A stretch of 64,000 bases of DNA from Myrica gale (Eukaryota > Streptophyta > Magnoliopsida > Fagales > Myricaceae). The stretch covers positions 9,628,001 through 9,692,000 of the forward strand of contig OZ005615.1 in assembly GCA_963930655.1 (NCBI GenBank). Reading direction: 5' to 3'. Positions 59,506 to 64,000 of this stretch are shown here, in pieces. The notes under the pieces are model-generated. The model worked only from the letters and a program-made list of their open reading frames with translations, did not search any database and was not told where the DNA came from. A program made the translations under genes and the position numbers. Position 1 is the first letter of the stretch, and every line of letters begins with the position of its first letter.

Positions 59506-59703
59506 GGTTGTGTTTGTGTTGTAATATTTTTGGTATGAGAATATGTGTTGGTATTGAGTTTAGTGAAAAGGTGAAGAGAGAGATAATTTTTTATATTTTT
59601 TGTATTTTTTTTATCTTTTTTTATAGGAGAGAGAGACTATATTGAAGTATTTTATTAGGAGAGAGATAAAATTTTAGGGAAAATAAAGTTTGCAAACGCA
59701 GCC
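59506..59703. mobile_element. MITE (GGCTGCGTTTG family), inverse orientation
   Basis: The left end GGTTGTGTTTGTGTTGTAAT and right end GCAAACGCAGCC are inverted repeats. Read in reverse complement it aligns with the copies at 27795, 27983 and 45773, sharing TATTGAGTTTAGTGAAAA and TATTAGGAGAGAGA. It is one of the best-preserved ends of the family in the window. Confidence 0.75.
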
Positions 59704-61033
59704 TAAGAATTGTAGTGTCCACCTCCCTCTTCGTGAATAAGCTTATCCACGGATCTTTATTCTTACTTTCATATTTGTCAACTGAAAATTTTACAAAATT
59801 TTCAAAAATTGTTGTTAGATATGGTGTGAACATTTAGGAATATTATATTTTTAAGGGAGTTTATGAAAAGGTAGTGAAATTTTTTGATAATATGCTTGAG
59901 TGGATGTTGATTTTTTTTTTGTTGAAATTTGTGGTATTTATTAGCCAACATTTTTGGTTAATAACTACAAAATATCATTTCTTCCTGTCAAAATTTTAAA
60001 TCATCCATTTTCGCTGTAATAATTAATAAATATAAAAAATTAATTCAAATCATATTTCTTTACACTTTTTCACTAACTTCAACACTTCAAAATTTTAACA
60101 ATTAAATACGCTGGTCAATAAAAAAGTGAGAAAAAAGATGACATAATTGAATTTTGTATGTTTATTCTAATGAAAATAGATAATTTGATGTAGTCATATT
60201 GATTGTAATTATTTATTTATTTTAATATTTCGAAATTTAAAAAAAAGGAAAAAATTATCAAAATACAAAGCAAAAATAGGTATAAATGTCAACTTAAAAA
60301 TATTTGTGAAAATTTTATACCTAAAATTTTATCATACTTTTATATTTTCTTAATGCAAATTTTAAAACATAAGAAAAATTTTAAAAATTTCAGTTGGCAA
60401 ATATGACTTTTCTCCCTTTGTTTGGTTGGGGTGCGATTTTGTTGTCGTTTTATTACAAATTGAGCCCTATTGGGGGGTTGGTGCGAGAGAGTGACAGTGT
60501 AGTTCGGAGCCACCCCACCAAACCCCAACCGGTGCATTTTCCCAACAACCCATTAATCTTTCTGCAAGCTCAGAAAAAAATAAGAATAATATAAATCATA
60601 ATCCATCAGCAAGCCCACAAGCAGAGAAACTCATATAGTATTAGTACCACTTCAACGTACAAATCGCTCTTAGCGCAAAACAGGGAAACTTTCATATTAT
60701 CAACAACATTTTTATTGTAGAAAAAAAAACATCATTTTTCTCCCAATTTTCCCAGCAAGTGTGTTTTTTTTTTGTCCTTCTCTCTAAGCCCCCAGTAGCG
60801 GGGTTGGTTGGTAAACTCTCCACTCGAAATGAGAGTTAGAAATTTTGGGTATTAAATTTTTTTTAAAAATAAAAATATTTTATGAGATTAAATGAAAAAA
60901 TAAGGAAAAAATATTTAAATTAATATTTCCACGTCCCAACAACCGTTGCCAACAAAGGCCCCTAACTTTTTTAATTCCCAGGAAAACCATTGGATCAAGG
61001 GAGAGAGTACTAGGAAGAGAGAGAGAAGGAGAG
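59704..61033. other. AT-rich intergenic DNA and EPSPS promoter region
   Basis: No gene is recognised up to about 60,940. Degenerate MITE-like AT-rich sequence continues to about 60,120. A GA-rich leader (AAGAGAGAGAGAAGGAGAG) directly precedes the EPSPS start codon. Confidence 0.45.

Positions 61034-64000
<2,967 letters not shown>

Overview
This is nuclear DNA from a flowering plant, most likely a woody dicot. The genes are split by GT-AG introns. Several encode plastid-targeted plant proteins: plastid transketolase, EPSP synthase and a Ycf20-like protein. The spaces between genes are AT-rich and full of plant transposable elements. The species cannot be read from the sequence. From memory, the DUF641 - RAD51C - transketolase - EPSPS order resembles the Arabidopsis block around At2g45260-At2g45300. 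If so, the backbone is conserved and other genes have been placed between.

Layout. Positions 1-9,750 hold no intact gene. They contain a 1.1 kb terminal-inverted-repeat (TIR) element (3463-4592), a 2.06 kb Mutator-like element carrying a broken PPR gene copy (4924-6981), a degenerate TRIM LTR and a hAT-like element with an 8-bp target duplication (7723-9217). At 9.8-13.06 kb, on the minus strand, is a DUF641/GIL1-like gene with a leader intron. At 14-16.5 kb, on the plus strand, is a two-coding-exon Ycf20-like gene. At 18.2-27.3 kb, on the minus strand, is a three-exon SagB/nitroreductase-like gene whose second intron contains a 5.7 kb dead L1-type LINE. At 30.4-34.9 kb, on the plus strand, is a mitochondrial-type arginase gene whose last exon is split by a very young 482-bp TRIM. 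At 35.6-36.3 kb lies a 3' fragment of an NPF transporter gene. A HemK2/N6AMT1-like methyltransferase gene (37.6-38.4 kb) and a complete nine-exon RAD51C gene (40.4-43.4 kb) follow. At 44-50 kb is a transposon-rich gap with a GRF-zinc-finger gene relic, MITEs and another hAT-like element. Plastid transketolase lies at 50.3-54.2 kb, a plant protein of unknown function at 58.0-58.8 kb (minus), and the first four exons of EPSPS at 61.0 kb to the window end.

How the genes relate. This is not an operon or a cluster dedicated to one pathway. Transketolase and EPSPS are metabolically adjacent, because transketolase interconverts the pentose and tetrose phosphates that supply erythrose-4-phosphate to the shikimate pathway. 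The other genes serve arginine breakdown, translation-factor methylation and DNA repair.

Most interesting observations: (1) a TRIM with apparently identical LTRs, intact primer-binding site and 5-bp target duplication inside the last arginase coding exon, creating an immediate stop; (2) a gene-capturing TIR element with a PPR fragment; (3) a LINE with a 15-bp target duplication inside an intron, in the same sense as its host gene; (4) a swarm of short GCGTTTG-ended MITEs; (5) a frameshifted GRF zinc-finger relic directly against a MITE. No new defence, toxin or biosynthetic system was found.
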